Source: Paraburkholderia fungorum (GTDB lineage Bacteria > Pseudomonadota > Gammaproteobacteria > Burkholderiales > Burkholderiaceae). From it: 64,000 bases of DNA. Made by a program: the position numbers and the translations under genes. The notes under the pieces were generated by a model. The model was given only the letters and a program-made list of their open reading frames with translations, had not been told where the DNA came from and did no database searches. Shown here piece after piece: positions 8,778-16,716 of this stretch (the stretch's first letter is position 1; every line of letters begins with the position of its first letter). The stretch lies in NCBI RefSeq assembly GCF_902833645.1, contig NZ_CADFGE010000003.1:372001-436000 (forward strand), written 5' to 3'.

Positions 8778-9230
8778 TTACTGGACGGTAATGGCACGTG
8801 GCCTGGACGCTTCGCGCTTGCCGACGGTAACCGACAGACAGCCGTTGGTATAGCGCGCCTGCACCCGCTCAGGATCGGCATTCTGCGGAAGCTCGATCAC
8901 GCGCCGGAAACTGCCGGTAAAGCGCTCCTGTGCATAGGTGCGGGTATCGTCGCGCGTGTCGTCGTCGGCCACCACGCGGGCAGGCTTGCGCTCACCGCTG
9001 ATGATCAGCAGACCCTTGTCGATCGAAACGTCGATGTCGGCCGCCTTGAGTCCGGGCGCGAACGCGACGATTTCGATCGCGTCGTCGGTCGCACCGATGT
9101 TCACTTGCGGAAAGGCCCCGAAACGGCCAGAGCGGATGCTGGACGGGAAGCCGCCGAACAGGCTGTCCATCTGCCGCTGCAGACGGTCAAACTCACTGAA
9201 CAGGTCGGCGCCGGGAAAGAGATCACTCAT
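8778..9230 (-). CDS. Hsp20/alpha-crystallin small heat-shock protein (A-type of pair 1)
   Basis: A 150-residue small heat-shock protein, first gene of a leftward Hsp20 pair. The N-terminal segment SEFDRLQRQMDSLFGGFPSS is typical of the class, followed by the alpha-crystallin domain (about residues 42-148) with LPQNADPERVQARYTNGCL and the final short strand. The ATG at 9230 is favoured over a longer frame by GGAGGATAC immediately upstream and by its match to the paralogue at 16717. The two Hsp20 types may form mixed oligomers as A/B-type rhizobial and Burkholderia small heat-shock proteins do; that is inference. A possible heat-shock promoter lies at 9360-9386. Confidence 0.9.
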   Translation of the reverse strand: MSDLFPGADLFSEFDRLQRQMDSLFGGFPSSIRSGRFGAFPQVNIGATDDAIEIVAFAPGLKAADIDVSIDKGLLIISGERKPARVVADDDTRDDTRTYAQERFTGSFRRVIELPQNADPERVQARYTNGCLSVTVGKREASRPRAITVQ

Positions 9231-9700
9231 CGTATCCTCCTTCGATTCAGCGAGGAGGCGAACGGGCCTACGCTCCAGTTCGCCTGCCAGCTTGCTGACA
9301 AACAAATCGAAACGCAGCGCGCCGGCTGTAACCGACGCATCTGCCTGAGCGAAATCAAAGATATAACTTGCGGTGAAAATTTCAAGAGGTGGTGCCGAAA
9401 TTGCAGCGTGGAATGAGTTAGCCGCGACGCATGCGCCGACCCACTGCAGCGAGAGCGGGTCGTCGGTCTGCTCAGGCCCGCCGGTTCCCTGCTCATGGCC
9501 CCTGCCGGCGCGCGTTGCAATCTCCGCTGATGCGGTCGTTCACCTGCTGCACCGCACAAGCTGCTCGTCGCTTATCACCTTGCTTCGGGATCTTCGCAGC
9601 CACGTCCAACGAACGCTTGCGCGTCAGCGCCGCAGAAGACGCCCCCGGGCGGAACGCCGTTTGCTCACCTTACGAGAATTCCACGCAACAGGAGTTCATC
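9231..9700. other. Divergent intergenic region, Hsp20 pair and Asp/Glu-rich small protein gene
   Basis: About 470 bp between two divergent genes. It contains the candidate heat-shock promoter on the minus strand. The rest shows no convincing coding sequence; a longer frame reading into the Hsp20 gene is ruled out by the placement of the Shine-Dalgarno. Confidence 0.5.
9360..9386 (-). promoter_or_regulatory. Candidate heat-shock (sigma-32-like) promoter for Hsp20 pair 1
   Basis: On the minus strand CTTGAAA (9386-9380) matches the sigma-32 -35 consensus. GTTATATC follows 12 bp later, AT-rich but not the classic CCCCAT -10, so a housekeeping-type -10 is equally possible. It lies about 130 bp upstream of the Hsp20 start. 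Confidence 0.35.
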
Positions 9701-10042
9701 ATGTCGACCAGTAGAAACGAGCCGCACGATACCCGGCAAACCGCCGGTAAAAATCAGCCCTTGAAGGAACATCGTCCGGGCGTAAATAAAACCGAAGAGA
9801 AAATCGACGAGGCCGTCGAGAATACCTTTCCCGCCAGCGATCCGCCGTCGATGGGTGGCTCGACCCGAATAGATCCCGCGCAACCTGTCTCCCGCGAAAC
9901 AGATCCGGGCGCGAGTTCACCGGCAGACACAATGCAAAACGCGCAGGACACACGGGAAAAACGCCACCATCCTCCGTCGGAGAACGGGCTCGAATCGTCG
10001 CAGGATAAGAATCCAATTCCTCAGGATTCGGTGCGAAAATAA
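9701..10042 (+). CDS. Small hydrophilic conserved protein, function unknown
   Basis: A 113-residue, highly hydrophilic, probably disordered protein. The central motif E-E-K-I-D-E-A-V-E-N-T-F-P-A-S-D-P-P-S-M near residues 36-54 is the hallmark of a widespread family of small proteobacterial proteins of unknown function. No signal peptide or membrane segment. A CAGGAG Shine-Dalgarno lies just upstream of ATG 9701 (9689-9694), ruling out the longer frame. The flanks are rich in Gln, Asn, Lys and Ser and could be a stress-induced hydrophilin, but that is speculation. Confidence 0.65.
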   Translation: MSTSRNEPHDTRQTAGKNQPLKEHRPGVNKTEEKIDEAVENTFPASDPPSMGGSTRIDPAQPVSRETDPGASSPADTMQNAQDTREKRHHPPSENGLESSQDKNPIPQDSVRK

Positions 10043-10074
10043 ATTGCCGCGCGTCGGGTCACGAAGGCGAAAGC

Positions 10075-10121
10075 GCGTCGCTCATGTATTTTTTCAATCG
10101 GAGAGCGACGCCCCGCTCTCC
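10075..10121. terminator. Overlapping hairpins between convergent genes
   Basis: GCGTCGCTC (10075-10083) pairs with GAGCGACGC (10103-10111). A second stem, GGAGAGCG (10100-10107) with CGCTCTCC (10114-10121), uses part of the same bases, so the two folds exclude each other. There is no downstream T-run. The position between convergent genes suggests transcript ends. Confidence 0.3.
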
Positions 10122-10187
10122 CTTCAGTACCTGCGCGGCCAGTGTGCGGCCTGACGATCTGATGAACAACCTTGGCAAATAAAGAGC

Positions 10188-10526
10188 CTACGCCGGTGGA
10201 TCGTCCTCGCGGCCTTCAAGATCTCCCTCTGCCGGATCGATGATGCGATCGGGTTCGATATCGCCGCTATCCACTAGCGTCGAGTCGCCGTCGGCGGCGC
10301 GGCGTTCGCCGGTACCCGTCCGGTCGGTGTCACCACCGAGTTCGGCGTCACCAGTTTCGAGCGCGTGATTGTCTAACTCGGAATCGACATCGAACTCATG
10401 ACGCTTCGCACCGGCGACATCGCTGCCGCTATCGGATGAATCGCTCGGGCCGAGTGTGCCCGTCGTTCCTGAAGTTTGCTTGACTGTGTGCTGCGGCTCT
10501 TCGTCGGGGTTCAGCGTGCTGCTCAT
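10188..10526 (-). CDS. Acidic, disordered small protein, function unknown
   Basis: A 112-residue protein very rich in Asp, Glu, Gly, Ser and Thr, with no hydrophobic core, signal or cysteine. The C-terminus is strongly acidic (DIEPDRIIDPAEGDLEGREDD). The coding frame is supported by AAGGAGAGC directly before the ATG and by codon use like that of its neighbours. No domain is recognisable. It lies convergent to the preceding hydrophilic-protein gene. Similar acidic low-complexity proteins in this order are annotated only as hypothetical. Confidence 0.55.
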   Translation of the reverse strand: MSSTLNPDEEPQHTVKQTSGTTGTLGPSDSSDSGSDVAGAKRHEFDVDSELDNHALETGDAELGGDTDRTGTGERRAADGDSTLVDSGDIEPDRIIDPAEGDLEGREDDPPA

Positions 10527-10757
10527 GGCGCTCTCCTTGGTTTATCCGGAAACGGCAGTGAGAGTGTGAGCAAGGACTGTTCCGCTGTGGCATCGGTACC
10601 GACCTCCATAAGAACCAGCTTGACTGCCACGGTCGAGCACCACCAACGTAAAGGCATCTGCCCCGACGACGTCACGTGCGTTACTTAAAAAATAGCCCGC
10701 CACGGCGGCATGAGATCCTGGATGTGCCCGAGGGATTCCATCGCGCGTCGTAAAGTC

Positions 10758-11042
10758 CTACTGAACAGTCCGTGCCGGCATGCTGTTGTCTTCGGGGCGC
10801 ATGGTCGGCATGTTCATACCGCCACTATCCCCCGTCTTGCTCATGCCGCCAGGAACCCGGTTCCACGGGCTCGATACGGGCTCGCTGTGGTACGTCATGC
10901 CTGCGGTTGCGGCACCGTGGGCGCCGCCGCTGCCATTGCCGCCGTTGCCGTTCCCTCCAGCTTGCGCAAGCGTCGCGGCACCCACACATAGCGATGCGAT
11001 AGCGACACGTGCGAGCCGAGCTTTCATCGTCAACTTATCCAT
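10758..11042 (-). CDS. Small secreted Gly/Asn-rich protein, paralogue of the 5065-5352 product
   Basis: A 94-residue exported protein. Signal peptide with basic start (KLTMKARLAR) and cleavage after A-Q-A near residue 28, then GGNGNGGNGSGGAHGAATAG, the same Gly/Asn linker and AHGAATAG block found in the product of 5065-5352. The mature tail is Met/Pro/Ser-rich (SKTGDSGGMNMPTMRPED). AGGAG precedes the ATG with correct spacing. No known function. Conservation of the linker between the two copies suggests it matters, perhaps as a flexible cell-surface or periplasmic spacer. Confidence 0.7.
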   Translation of the reverse strand: MDKLTMKARLARVAIASLCVGAATLAQAGGNGNGGNGSGGAHGAATAGMTYHSEPVSSPWNRVPGGMSKTGDSGGMNMPTMRPEDNSMPARTVQ

Positions 11043-11270
11043 GGTGTTTCTCCTGTGATCCCGGCTCGTCCGTTAGCCGTGCCGAAGTCTCATATACCGC
11101 GAAAGGTCTGCCCGGCTGCGCCGCGGCAACGCGCAAGCAGGTGCCCGCTCAGGGACGGAGCAGAGATGGACCACGTCCAGGAGCGATGCATGCGTATGAG
11201 TCGAGGCTGGCCAGCAAAAATGACTGCGATGTGCCGATTTTTGAGCCTCAGACTCTGCGTACTGTCTGCA

Positions 11271-11825
11271 CTACTTCGGCATCAGAACCTTGTCGACGAC
11301 CATGATGACGCCGTTGCTCTGGGTAACGTCGTAGGTTGAAATATCAGCAGTGTGGCCACCTGCATCCGTCACTACGATATTGTGCGGACCGTTCTCTGTG
11401 AATGTCAGCGGCTCACCATTGACCGTTTTCAGTTCGGCCTTGCCGCCGCCGGCCTTGATGGCCTGGTCGAGCTTGCGGAAGTCGTAGCGCCCAGGAATGA
11501 CGTGATACGTCAGGATGCTGGTCAGCATCCCCTTGTTTTCAGGTTTGACGAGCGTATCGACCGTGCCAGCGGGTAACGCAGCAAACGCTTCGTTAGTGGG
11601 TGCGAACACCGTAAACGGTCCGGGGCTCTTTAAAGTGTCGACGAGGCCTGCCGCTTTGACCGCGGCGACGAGCGTGGTGTGGTCGGCCGAGTTGACTGCA
11701 TTGTCCACGATGTCCTTGTTTGGATACATGGCCTGGCCGCCGACCATGACCGTATCGCTGGCCGCATAGGCGCTAGAGACGACTACCGACAAGGCGACAA
11801 CGACGAATATAGGTTTGCACTTCAT
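11271..11825 (-). CDS. Secreted fasciclin (FAS1) domain protein
   Basis: A 184-residue protein with an N-terminal signal peptide (cleavage near A-Y-A-A, residue 22) and one FAS1 domain over residues 38-182. FAS1 marks are the H1 motif PGPFTVFAPTNEAFAALP, the central YHVIPGRYDF, and the H2 strand NGVIMVVDKVLMP at the end. FAS1 domains mediate adhesion or protein-protein contact outside the cytoplasm. Bacterial single-domain versions such as Mycobacterium MPT70/MPB70 are secreted, but their ligands are unknown. AGGGGAAG precedes the ATG. It stands alone, with about 230 bp on each side. Confidence 0.9.
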   Translation of the reverse strand: MKCKPIFVVVALSVVVSSAYAASDTVMVGGQAMYPNKDIVDNAVNSADHTTLVAAVKAAGLVDTLKSPGPFTVFAPTNEAFAALPAGTVDTLVKPENKGMLTSILTYHVIPGRYDFRKLDQAIKAGGGKAELKTVNGEPLTFTENGPHNIVVTDAGGHTADISTYDVTQSNGVIMVVDKVLMPK

Positions 11826-12056
11826 GATGGACTTCCCCTGAGTCGCCAGGCGTAATTGCGTGGCTCTGACCGCATATACGGGGAATACGCGCGCCTGGAT
11901 TCAAAAGCGGCCTGCATCCAGCGATACCGTTTTCACGGACAGCCGGCTGCAGTGCCTCTGGCACGTCGCTATCGACTCATTTGATTAGGAGGATGTACGA
12001 ACAGCAATCTCATCCTCTCAGCCCGTCGGGCAAAAAGATATCCTCGGACGGACGAG

Positions 12057-12683
12057 CTAGTGCTGCGTTTTCCTCAGCATCGAGGTATCGTAGCCGAGCG
12101 CCGCAACCCGGCTTACCAGTTCGGCACCCAGCGTCGGGTCGGGCTGCGCGGCACGCGTGAGAATCCACAAATAGCGGCCACTGGGCTCGCCGACAATCGA
12201 CCAGCTATAGTCGTCCGCATGGTCCAGCACCCAGTAATTCCCCACATAGAAAGGTCCGAAGAACGACACTCTGAGTTTGGCGTTTGCCGAATCCGGCACG
12301 ATCTTCGCACGCCCCTCCGACACGCGTAGCGGTCCGTCTATACCTCCATCGCGACAGCTGTTCGTTACGGCAATCAGGCCATCGTTGCGTTTCGCGTACT
12401 CGGCGCTCACGCTTTCGCAACCCTTCTCGAACCGGTTTTCATAGCGCGCAAACTCATACCACCGGCCGGTGTAGCGATCCAGATCCACCGGCCTCGCGGG
12501 CTCAGGAACCTGCGCATTGCCACTCTTGCCGCCTGTCAGCGATGCACAAGCTGCCAATAGCCCAAGCGCGGAGACAGCGAGGATCGTTGCGGCGATACCT
12601 ATCGGGCGCCGCTCTTTCGGCAGTGGCGACGGAGTTTGCGTTTCTGGTTGACGCATCGAAATAGCCTTCGATCCGGTTTTCAT
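12057..12683 (-). CDS. Lipocalin family lipoprotein (Blc-like)
   Basis: A 208-residue protein. An N-terminal hydrophobic segment ends in lipobox LLAAC, so it should be an outer-membrane lipoprotein. The lipocalin domain starts with DLDRYTGRWYEFARYENRF, holding the G-x-W motif, and includes the later Y-W-V-L-D and W-I-L-T-R strands of the bacterial Blc group. Blc binds lysophospholipids and fatty acids and is induced under envelope stress. A cysteine shortly after the GxW motif (KGCESV) matches the usual disulfide. The upstream ATG at 12683 has a G-rich Shine-Dalgarno; ATG 12656 is an alternative and keeps the signal intact. Confidence 0.85.
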   Translation of the reverse strand: MKTGSKAISMRQPETQTPSPLPKERRPIGIAATILAVSALGLLAACASLTGGKSGNAQVPEPARPVDLDRYTGRWYEFARYENRFEKGCESVSAEYAKRNDGLIAVTNSCRDGGIDGPLRVSEGRAKIVPDSANAKLRVSFFGPFYVGNYWVLDHADDYSWSIVGEPSGRYLWILTRAAQPDPTLGAELVSRVAALGYDTSMLRKTQH

Positions 12684-12782
12684 AAGTCAAGCCCCCCTGG
12701 TTAGATCAGGCCAGCCATGCAGTGGACCGCATCACCATTCCCTGATGCGAACATAGGCACGCTATGGCGGCGAGCGATCGGG

Positions 12783-13781
12783 TCAGTCATCGTGCCGCTG
12801 CTGCATGAGACGTTCCTCGTGCGCGATGTGCGCGAGCGCGGACTCGAACATCGCGAGGGCGCGGTTGGCTACGTCGCCAAGATTCCGGTGTAGCAATGCG
12901 TCCTCGGCAGAGCGCGATTCGCACTCGTCACTGTATTTTTCGAAGGCCGAGAGTTTCATGATGAGTTCGACAAGGTGCCGTGGACATTCGCACGCAATCG
13001 TTGACGAGCGGGTGGCCATCCGGGTCAGCATCTGATCGTCGAAGCGGCGTGCTGCACGCAGCCAGAGACTGTCGGGCGATGCCGCGCCCCAGCCTCGTGC
13101 GGCGCGGACCAGCTCTTCGAGCACTTGCCGCCACTCGATACGGCTGTCGGGTTCGCGGTAAAGACGCACACCGGATAACCGCAACATCTGGATGGCCCGC
13201 CCCGTACCGAACCCATAAGCTACTGCGATTGCCTTCGCCTGACACGTTTCGCCCAGACTCAGGACTTGCGATGCCACATCTTCGTGCAGCGAGGCAACCG
13301 ACACCAGGAGGATGTCGGAGGCCTTATTGGCCAGCTTCGAACTCGCCTCATCCAGGCTCGCAAAGCGCTCGCAACTAACTACGCCTGCTTCTGAAAGATC
13401 GACATCGTCCGACTCGATGCGCCGCAAATAGGCGTCGCCGATGACCGCGAGCGTAATGCCCAGGCGAGGCGGCGTTGTGCCCGGCGCCACCTCGGCGAAC
13501 TCCCTGCCGGAGCGGCCGAGCGCGAGCTGTTCGAGCTGTATCCAATCTAGCTTCGCGATAGCGCCGATTGCATGGCCGCGCTCAACGAGGCTCTTGATCA
13601 GCAACAGCCTGCGCACGTCGTCTTCCGAGTACAGGCGCTGCCCCGATTCGCTCCTGGGCGGCGCCACGACACCATAACGGCGCTCCCAGATACGCAGCGT
13701 GGTGACGGGCATCTTTGCCAGCCGCGCCGCGTCTCCGCTGCGGTAACGCTTCTGGGTCTTGTCATCTGTCGCAAAAGCCAC
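12783..13781 (-). CDS. MerR-family transcriptional regulator with degenerate B12-domain-like sensor
   Basis: A 332-residue regulator. The MerR helix-turn-helix lies at residues 12-80 (YRSGDAARLAKMPVTTLRIW, then ERRYG, SGQRLYSEDDV). A Rossmann-like domain from about residue 110 to 230 has strands LGITLAVIGD, DILLVSVASL and AIAVAYGFG, in the layout of CarH/LitR photoreceptors. It lacks the D-x-H-x-x-G cobalamin ligand motif, so it probably does not bind B12. A helical C-terminus follows. It starts with GTG (13781) after AAAGGAG. It is divergent from the KaiC-like gene and may control it; three CTCGGAAC repeats lie between them. Confidence 0.8.
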   Translation of the reverse strand: MAFATDDKTQKRYRSGDAARLAKMPVTTLRIWERRYGVVAPPRSESGQRLYSEDDVRRLLLIKSLVERGHAIGAIAKLDWIQLEQLALGRSGREFAEVAPGTTPPRLGITLAVIGDAYLRRIESDDVDLSEAGVVSCERFASLDEASSKLANKASDILLVSVASLHEDVASQVLSLGETCQAKAIAVAYGFGTGRAIQMLRLSGVRLYREPDSRIEWRQVLEELVRAARGWGAASPDSLWLRAARRFDDQMLTRMATRSSTIACECPRHLVELIMKLSAFEKYSDECESRSAEDALLHRNLGDVANRALAMFESALAHIAHEERLMQQRHDD

Positions 13782-13916
13782 TGCAGCTCCTTTCTCTTAC
13801 CGTCCGTATCGGAATGATAGACGACATATGAGACATAGTGAGTCGGCAATGAGCAGCACACCGAGTCACTGACACTGTTCATTCTGTGCTATACGATATG
13901 TATGGGTCAGCCTTGA

Positions 13917-13942
13917 CTCGGAACGCTCGGAACACTCGGAAC
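13917..13942 (+). repeat. Three tandem CTCGGAAC repeats with 9-bp period
   Basis: CTCGGAAC occurs at 13917-13924, 13926-13933 and 13935-13942, separated by one base each. A run of phased direct repeats between two divergent genes looks like a regulator binding array; the MerR-type protein next door is one candidate, although MerR proteins usually bind inverted repeats. Confidence 0.5.
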
Positions 13943-14014
13943 CAGACCTGAAGCACCATGAATTCGCTGAATTGGGGTCCGCACGTTACTCGCTACAGTG
14001 ACGAGGTAAAATCC

Positions 14015-14041
14015 CGCGTCTTAGCAGACGCGCGCGTTTTT
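14015..14041 (+). terminator. Terminator-like hairpin in the leader of the KaiC-like gene
   Basis: CGCGTC (14015-14020) and GACGCG (14027-14032) form a perfect stem around a 6-nt loop; TTTTT follows at 14037-14041. It sits 105 bp upstream of the chosen start codon in the sense direction, so it could act as an attenuator. Confidence 0.45.
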
Positions 14042-14146
14042 GCACCGGTGCGATCCTTCAGGCACACGGATTGCTCACCCTTGTCAGTTGGCCTGCGCTC
14101 GCATCGACTCACCGGCCCCAGTTTGAACCTTCGAGCACGATTGAAA

Positions 14147-15622
14147 ATGACACATCAAACATCTATGACATCGGACCAGTCGAACGTCGAAACGGGCGTC
14201 CCTGGTCTCGACGTTATCCTGGGTGGAGGTCTGAACCGCGGAGCGCTGTATCTGATTGAAGGCATGGCGGGCGCGGGCAAAACAATCCTGTCTAGCCAGA
14301 TCGGTTTCCATCGCGTGCTGCAGGGCGAAAAGGTGCTGTATATGACCCTGATCGCTGAATCGCACGACAAGCTTCTTGCACACCTGAGCGGTCTGAATTT
14401 TTTTGACGCACAGGCAGTCGCGGAGAAGATGTTCTTCGTCTCGGGCTATCACGCGCTCATGCAGGGCGGGCTGGATGGCTTCCTGAAGCAGGTGGCCTCG
14501 AGCCTTCACCAGTATCGTCCAAGTCTTCTGATCATTGACGGGTTCCGCAGCGCGCGGGAGTTTAGCGAGACGGATCTCTCACTGTCCAAATTCATCCATG
14601 AGTTGAACGCGCTGGTTGCCGCGATGAACTGCACGACATTGCTGCTGGCGCCTCTGTCAGGCAACGAACCGCATCCCGAGCACACGCTTGTGGACGGCCT
14701 GATCGAACTCAACCGCTACAGCGACGGTATGCGCCGGACCCGCGAAATCGAAGTCCACAAGATGCGCGCCCGCGATCATTTATTGGGCAAGCATTTCTTC
14801 CGGATCACAGACAGCGGGCACGTCATGTTTCCGAGGCTGGAAGCACGATGCGCAACGCAACCGGGGCCGGCGGACCTCAAGGCGCGCCTCGGATCGGGTA
14901 TCCCACGCCTTGACGAGTTGCTTGGCGGAGGGTTTATCAAGGGCTCCACGACTACGCTGATGGGTGCAACCGGAATCGGTAAGACACTCCTTGGGCTTCA
15001 GTTCCTGGCGGCCGGCGCCAAACGCGGCGAGAAGTCCGTCTACCTCGGCTTTTATGAGTCGCCACAACGACTGATCGGCAAGGCCGAGTCCGTTTCAATC
15101 CCGCTTCAGCAAGCCTGCGACAGTGGGCTTCTGACCATCCAGTGGCAACCTGCCATTGAACTGGCGATAGACGAACTCGCAGCCGTTGCTCTCGCGACGG
15201 TGAAGCGAACCGGCGCAACGAGGCTGGTGCTCGACGGCATAGAAGGGTTCCGTGATTCCGCCATGCGCACAGGCCGGTTCGGTCTGTTTCTGAACGCATT
15301 GACGCATCAGTTGCGCGAAGCGGGAGTCACTACTCTTCTTACGGAGGAAGTACCGTTTTACTCCGATCCTGCCGCGACTCGCGGGATACGCCTGTCAGCC
15401 ATGACCGAGAATCTCATTCTGTTGCGCTATGCCGAAACGGACACCGGGCTGCATCGGATGATTTCCGTGGTCAAGCAACGGGAAAGCATGCACGACTCTT
15501 CGCTTCGGGAGCTCGTCGTGTCCGAGAAAGGCCTCGATATCATCGACGCCTTTCCGGGCGCGGCAGATGTGCTCGCCGGTCGCGGGCGTGCCTCGGGAAC
15601 ACTTGGCCGGTTCCACAGCTGA
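14147..15622 (+). CDS. KaiC-like double RecA/ATPase domain protein
   Basis: A 491-residue tandem KaiC-domain ATPase. Domain 1 starts at G-V-P-G-L-D (residue 17) and has Walker A GMAGAGKT at 39-46. Domain 2 starts at GIPRLDELLGGG and has Walker A GATGIGKT at about 273-280. After the second strand of each domain, where cyanobacterial KaiC has a Glu-Glu pair, this protein has Glu-Ser (IAES, FYES), so ATP hydrolysis may differ. There are no KaiA or KaiB genes nearby. KaiC-like proteins in non-photosynthetic bacteria act in stress responses or with response regulators. A receiver-only protein follows after 5 bp, suggesting a shared pathway. Start is uncertain: ATG 14147 has only a weak Shine-Dalgarno. 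Confidence 0.85.
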   Translation: MTHQTSMTSDQSNVETGVPGLDVILGGGLNRGALYLIEGMAGAGKTILSSQIGFHRVLQGEKVLYMTLIAESHDKLLAHLSGLNFFDAQAVAEKMFFVSGYHALMQGGLDGFLKQVASSLHQYRPSLLIIDGFRSAREFSETDLSLSKFIHELNALVAAMNCTTLLLAPLSGNEPHPEHTLVDGLIELNRYSDGMRRTREIEVHKMRARDHLLGKHFFRITDSGHVMFPRLEARCATQPGPADLKARLGSGIPRLDELLGGGFIKGSTTTLMGATGIGKTLLGLQFLAAGAKRGEKSVYLGFYESPQRLIGKAESVSIPLQQACDSGLLTIQWQPAIELAIDELAAVALATVKRTGATRLVLDGIEGFRDSAMRTGRFGLFLNALTHQLREAGVTTLLTEEVPFYSDPAATRGIRLSAMTENLILLRYAETDTGLHRMISVVKQRESMHDSSLRELVVSEKGLDIIDAFPGAADVLAGRGRASGTLGRFHS

Positions 15623-15627
15623 CGCCC

Positions 15628-15984
15628 ATGAAAACAATCATGGTAGTGGACGACGAGTTCGATCTCCTGACTGTCTGGAGCCTCCTGCTCGAACAGGTCG
15701 GCTACACCGTCGTGACCGCGCCAAATGGAGCGGCCGCGCTCGAACTGGCGAGGAAGAGCAAGCCGGACCTCATCCTCAGCGACTGCATGATGCCGATCAT
15801 GTCAGGTCCGCAGTTGTGCGCGGCGCTTTTCGAGGACCCGGAGTTGCGGTCAATTCCTGTCATCCTGTGCAGCGCAGCCGCCGATATACCGGTGCAACCC
15901 AATCCGGTCATTGAATATTGCCGCAAACCTCTATCGATCGACACACTACTGCCGATCATTCAGAGAATGCTGCCTGAGGCGTAA
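15628..15984 (+). CDS. Single-domain response regulator (receiver only)
   Basis: A 118-residue CheY-like receiver. Acidic pocket D8-D9, phospho-acceptor D52 (LILSDCMMP), the T/S position in ILCSAA, and the conserved Lys in YCRKPLS are all present. There is no output domain, so it must act by protein contact. The ATG lies 5 bp after the stop of the KaiC-like gene, indicating translational coupling and a functional link. The partner kinase is not evident here; the histidine kinases at 18381-23002 are candidates. Confidence 0.88.
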   Translation: MKTIMVVDDEFDLLTVWSLLLEQVGYTVVTAPNGAAALELARKSKPDLILSDCMMPIMSGPQLCAALFEDPELRSIPVILCSAAADIPVQPNPVIEYCRKPLSIDTLLPIIQRMLPEA

Positions 15985-16080
15985 GCGGGCAGCAAGGGAA
16001 CGGGCCGGCCTCCAGCGCCGCGACAGAGACGAGCGGCCCGGCGTGAACGCGCATTGACACGCTTCGACGCATCGGTCGAA

Positions 16081-16467
16081 TCACTGGATTGGGGTTGCCG
16101 CGCCAATCTTCTGCGCCAGCAACCGCTCGTAAGTGCCAAAACTCAAGTCCACCTCGTCCTGGGAAACAATGTTAACCGTCAACGCCACCTGTTCGGCGGT
16201 GAGACCGAGGACCGTGGCGAGTGCGACCTCGATCGGCCCGGCACACGCGCGGTCTTCCGCGATGGTCGTGCCCACGGCAATGTCATACGCGCCGTCCTGA
16301 TCGCGCAACACGACTTCGATGAGGCGCGCCCGCGCGCTCATATTGCTTTCGATGGCTAACCGCGCGACCTCGGCCACAACGCGCAGCCGCTCGGTCGGAA
16401 AGCCACGAGTCGCATGCAGTCGGACACGGTGTTTGCCAAGCGTTATCCAGTCTGTGTCGAATTCCAT
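16081..16467 (-). CDS. Conserved-looking protein of unknown function
   Basis: A 128-residue soluble protein with no signal or membrane segment and no cysteine-rich motif. It starts MEFDTDWITLGKHRVRLHA after a strong GGGAGGCAAC Shine-Dalgarno. Alternating strands and helices suggest a compact alpha/beta fold. Two segments, IEVVLRDQDGAYDIAVG and LTVNIVSQDEVDLSFGTYE, look like paired beta strands. I do not recognise the family. It is convergent with the receiver gene and divergent from the second Hsp20 pair. Confidence 0.6.
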   Translation of the reverse strand: MEFDTDWITLGKHRVRLHATRGFPTERLRVVAEVARLAIESNMSARARLIEVVLRDQDGAYDIAVGTTIAEDRACAGPIEVALATVLGLTAEQVALTVNIVSQDEVDLSFGTYERLLAQKIGAATPIQ

Positions 16468-16573
16468 GTTGCCTCCCAGAAGAATCTGCGGCGCTCAAAT
16501 AGGGGCGCCCGCCGGGCGTTTCAATATATTCGAATCCATATATTCAGACTCAATCAATATTGGAAATGCTGAA

Positions 16574-16602
16574 GTTGAAAGTCTTCATCAAGCGCCTATT
16601 TT
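16574..16602 (+). promoter_or_regulatory. Candidate heat-shock promoter for Hsp20 pair 2
   Basis: GTTGAAA (16574-16580) and CCTATTTT (16595-16602) with a 14-bp spacer resemble the sigma-32 consensus CTTGAAA / CCCCATNT, about 115 bp upstream of the Hsp20 start. The match is partial. Confidence 0.35.
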
Positions 16603-16716
16603 TGGCTCGCAAAACCCACTGCGCGATGCTCCCAGGAAGTCATTGGGGAAGGAGGTTTGTCCAACCGCCGCAGTGGGAAGACAACTTTGATGAGCTCGCA
16701 CGACAGGAGATGAATT

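Larger units (their letters stand above)
13782..14146. other. Divergent regulatory region between MerR-type and KaiC-like genes
   Basis: About 365 bp holding three CTCGGAAC direct repeats and an intrinsic-terminator-like hairpin, both listed separately. An in-frame ATG at 13958 would extend the KaiC-like product by 63 residues of non-homologous sequence and has no clear Shine-Dalgarno. Confidence 0.5.

Noticed and set aside
12029..12050. GCCCGTCGGGC hairpin near a run of A as terminator of the lipocalin gene
   Set aside because: On the lipocalin strand the T-run precedes the stem, so it would not work as an intrinsic terminator.
11991..12060. Possible small gene after AGGAGG at 11987-11992
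   Set aside because: The ATG directly touches the Shine-Dalgarno, leaving no spacer, and the frame runs into antisense of the lipocalin gene.
13958..14146. Upstream ATG giving a longer KaiC-like protein
   Set aside because: No Shine-Dalgarno; the extension has no family similarity and would contain a terminator-like hairpin. ATG 14147 is preferred, though with moderate certainty.
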